Positions 62,009 to 64,000 of a stretch of 64,000 nt of DNA are shown here, piece by piece (the stretch's first letter is position 1; each line of letters begins with the position of its first letter). The notes beneath the pieces were generated by a model. That model was not told the DNA's origin. It did no database searches and was given only the letters and a program-made list of their open reading frames with translations. The DNA comes from Pseudo-nitzschia pungens (Eukaryota > Bacillariophyta > Bacillariophyceae > Bacillariales > Bacillariaceae). The translations under genes were made by a program, and so were the position numbers. The stretch covers positions 4,828,501-4,892,500 of the forward strand of contig CM074760.1 in assembly GCA_037355855.1 (NCBI GenBank). The letters are read 5' to 3'.

Positions 62009-63439
62009 ATGGCGACCAAGGTAACCAAACTGAAACCTTTCAACATCACACGGGAGGACTGGCCGGAAGACGCCACCGCCATAAAGATGAACGTAGACAG
62101 TGAACAAGGTGGAATCGCATTCAGCGACTACCTGAAGGTTCTCAATGGTACTGAAAGACCAGAACTCTTCCTCATCTGGAAGAGAGACTTTGACCAGAAA
62201 ATTGCTGGCAATGACAAACTCCACGGAGACCAGAAACTGGACGTTCTACAGAGAATCCTCTCTAACGAGGCACTCGCACTTGTCCAGCGAACGCTCACTC
62301 GGACCTACTTGGCAGAACCGACCCACAAGATCCACAGCACCAAACGGGTGCAGAAAAAGATCCAGGAAATCGAACAACGAGACCAGGCAAACATCCTATT
62401 ATCAATGGGCCAAGATGCAACTCCCAAGGGAGCCGTCAAGGAAAAGGCAAAGGAGAAATCTCCAAACGCCGACAAAACCGAAACTGCCAAGGCGAGATCG
62501 GGCAACGAATCGGAGACCGACAACCTCGAGTCTCCAATCCCAAAGAAAAAGGTCGCAAGCGCCCTCACCCAGTACTACCAATCCCAGGAGTACAGAAAGG
62601 ATGTCTTGGAGGAATGCATGCATGCCCTCAAGCTCAAAATCTTTGGCAATGACCAAAACGGCAAACGCTCGTACATCGTCCTTCGACGATTCATGCGAGG
62701 CATGCGCGTCGACCTCAAACATGGCATCAGAGCCTGGGCCAACCAAATGGCCGAACTCCAAAGCTACCTCCCGGAATGCCTCTGGGAATGTGGCAGTGAC
62801 CAAATGGAAACGCCAAGAAGTTTCACCCAAGGAGAATTGAAGGAAATATTGGATTCCAACATGACCCACTCCCAACGCGAGAAGCTGGAACACATTAGTT
62901 GGGACCTCTACACCCACTCCTTTAACACCACCATCGACAAGCTCGAAAATCTGGAAATCACCATCCGGAAGGAGGCAATCATGCAACAACGCATCACCGA
63001 CCTCGAAAAACAGACCGGCGTCACCAAGAAGACCTCCAAGGCCGCATCTGGGGGAGGACACCAAGGGAAGTCCCCTGGCATAAAGAAGCGACCTGCGGAC
63101 AACAGCAACAAACAGCTATGCAAGACCTGTGGCAAGGTCCATGCCGGCAAATGCTGGAAACTAACCGGTGGTCCCCACAAGAAGGGGAAATTCAACCGGG
63201 AAACCATCAACTTGCTCAAGGAGCACTTTGTGGCAAAAGAACAAGACTCAGACTCTGAGCAGTACTCCAAACCCCACTGGGGAAGGAATCTATCGAACCA
63301 CGAGTACTCCTATGTACTGGCCACGGCCCAAGCTGACCATGACGTTTCCGATGACGAGATCGACATCTCCGAACGAGACCTCAAAGAGTACAGAAGAAAG
63401 TACAGAAAGACCTTCAAAAAGAAAGGATCCCACAACTGA
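62009..63439 (+). CDS. Gypsy gag
   Basis: 476 aa from ATG (cacaATGGCG). The N-terminal part (REDWPEDATAIK, LKVLNGTERPELFLIWKRDF) matches the degenerate copy at 38456. The middle is charged (KEKAKEKSPNADKTETAK). A Cys/His knuckle CKTCGKVHAGKC lies near residue 370. The C-terminal portion is acidic then basic (EIDISERDLKEYRRKYRK). Gag forms the particle and binds RNA. The frame ends at TGA (63437) and is open in the same phase into protease, whose ATG is the next codon. Confidence 0.88.
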   Translation: MATKVTKLKPFNITREDWPEDATAIKMNVDSEQGGIAFSDYLKVLNGTERPELFLIWKRDFDQKIAGNDKLHGDQKLDVLQRILSNEALALVQRTLTRTYLAEPTHKIHSTKRVQKKIQEIEQRDQANILLSMGQDATPKGAVKEKAKEKSPNADKTETAKARSGNESETDNLESPIPKKKVASALTQYYQSQEYRKDVLEECMHALKLKIFGNDQNGKRSYIVLRRFMRGMRVDLKHGIRAWANQMAELQSYLPECLWECGSDQMETPRSFTQGELKEILDSNMTHSQREKLEHISWDLYTHSFNTTIDKLENLEITIRKEAIMQQRITDLEKQTGVTKKTSKAASGGGHQGKSPGIKKRPADNSNKQLCKTCGKVHAGKCWKLTGGPHKKGKFNRETINLLKEHFVAKEQDSDSEQYSKPHWGRNLSNHEYSYVLATAQADHDVSDDEIDISERDLKEYRRKYRKTFKKKGSHN

Positions 63440-63844
63440 ATGGTTGATACCATCCACACCGGACCCCGGATCATCAACAGATTCGCGGACATCTGTGTGG
63501 AGGTATTGGACCACAAGGGAAGGGGAAGGATGCTCCGGGGCCTACTAGACTCCGGCTGCTCCAAATCCATCATACTACAACAGTTTGTCGACCGAAGTCA
63601 ACTAACGAACCGAGACCAAAGATCTGTCACCTACAACACGTACGGAGGCAAGTTCCAAACCAAGTCTGCGGCTTCAGTGGGACTAAGGCTGATAGAATTT
63701 TCAAACTCCAAGACCATCAAATGGACCTTCCAAGTGGATGAATATCACCACCATGAAGAAGTGCCCTACGACATGATCATAGGATCAGACTTGATGGCAC
63801 AACTCGGACTGGATATCAAATACAGCTCCCGAACAATCGAATGA
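63440..63844 (+). CDS. Gypsy aspartic protease, start of pol
   Basis: 134 aa up to a TGA at 63842. The active site reads LLDSGCSKSII (DSGC, where DSGA or DTGA is usual) and the second conserved loop reads MIIGSDLMAQLGLDI, the ILG-type motif of retropepsins. After the TGA the frame continues open to the window end (QGDSIPMKG, then AIFFANTQSPILQQEEERQ), where a Trp would be usual at the stop position. The pol continues outside the window. Confidence 0.85.
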   Translation: MVDTIHTGPRIINRFADICVEVLDHKGRGRMLRGLLDSGCSKSIILQQFVDRSQLTNRDQRSVTYNTYGGKFQTKSAASVGLRLIEFSNSKTIKWTFQVDEYHHHEEVPYDMIIGSDLMAQLGLDIKYSSRTIE

Positions 63845-64000
63845 CAGGGTGACTCCATCCCCATGAAGGGAATGGGGGAGCTAGCTGACCCGGACAAATG
63901 TGAGGCAATATTCTTTGCCAACACACAGAGTCCAATCCTCCAGCAGGAGGAAGAAAGGCAAGCCAAAATCCTGGATGCAGACTACTCCAAAGTCGATATA
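63845..64000 (+). CDS. Gypsy pol, continuation after TGA, partial
   Basis: 52 codons open in the protease frame, reading IPMKGMGELADPDK and QAKILDADYSKVDI, the linker between protease and RT (residues such as KILDADYSKVD precede the RT in this lineage). Cut by the window end. Confidence 0.7.

Larger units (their letters stand above)
51973..64000 (+). mobile_element. Ty3/Gypsy retrotransposon, 5' part, interrupted by a LINE, runs off window
   Basis: The 5' LTR starts TGCCGTGCACCGG at 51973. It is split by the LINE after 52019, resumes at 61122 and ends GGTATGGCA at 61270 (196 bp without the LINE). The leader, gag, protease and the beginning of pol follow. Same family as 37199-40064. It lies inside the 3' LTR of the second Copia; the expected 5-bp duplication (CTAGG on the left) cannot be confirmed because the right end is outside. 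Confidence 0.85.

Overview
The window is eukaryotic nuclear DNA, most likely from a pennate diatom or a close stramenopile relative. I infer this from short GT-AG introns, from Copia and Gypsy proteins that resemble the diatom retrotransposon lineages, from a protein with a presequence of the diatom plastid-targeting type, and from a membrane protein with a Lin12/Notch repeat of a kind I associate with diatoms. No species is claimed. There are only four convincing host genes: a membrane protein with a Lin12/Notch repeat (1-2966, minus), a RusA-like Holliday junction resolvase (27593-28468, plus), a methyltransferase-like protein with a C-terminal membrane anchor (28669-29698, minus) and an MTH1/NUDT1-like Nudix hydrolase (41580-42392, minus). 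Almost everything else is mobile DNA, often stacked three or four deep, and many boundaries can be placed to the base from target-site duplications (TSDs).

Region 3.2-21.7 kb is a nest. An LTR that starts at 3860 is split by a full-length Copia element (4011-15224, 413-bp LTRs, TSD CGACC) and again by a hAT-like element (15409-20234, TSD GTGCTACC); it resumes at 20243 and ends at 20415. The Copia leader is itself split by a 4.7-kb TIR transposon (4468-9174) that carries a 1.5-kb minisatellite. The hAT-like element carries a broken Copia gag and a large inverted duplication. At 21.8-25.0 kb lies a large transposase ORF whose element end matches the ends of the 4468-9174 transposon, so the two look like an autonomous and a non-autonomous member of one family. 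Two short TIR elements (25234-25962 and 26453-27498) and several short tandem arrays follow.

Region 27.5-29.7 kb is a small host-gene island. From 30.5 kb a decayed PIF/Harbinger element begins. It is split by a 4624-bp Tc1/mariner-type transposon (31861-36484) with perfect 124-bp TIRs, TA target duplication, a DD34E transposase and two unfamiliar accessory ORFs. This is the most novel-looking system in the window. A degenerate Gypsy element (37199-40064, TSD CAGCT) follows, with a foreign solo LTR inside it (TSD ACAGT), then the tail of another Gypsy.

Region 42.7-64 kb is a second nest. A Copia element (gag, protease, integrase, RT, RNase H; 42.67-51.97 kb) has its 3' LTR interrupted by a Gypsy element that starts at 51973 and runs off the window with gag and protease. 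The Gypsy 5' LTR is interrupted by a 9.1-kb non-LTR retrotransposon on the minus strand (52020-61105, 16-bp TSD). A theme of the window is that several mobile-element reading frames continue in phase across a single TGA codon.
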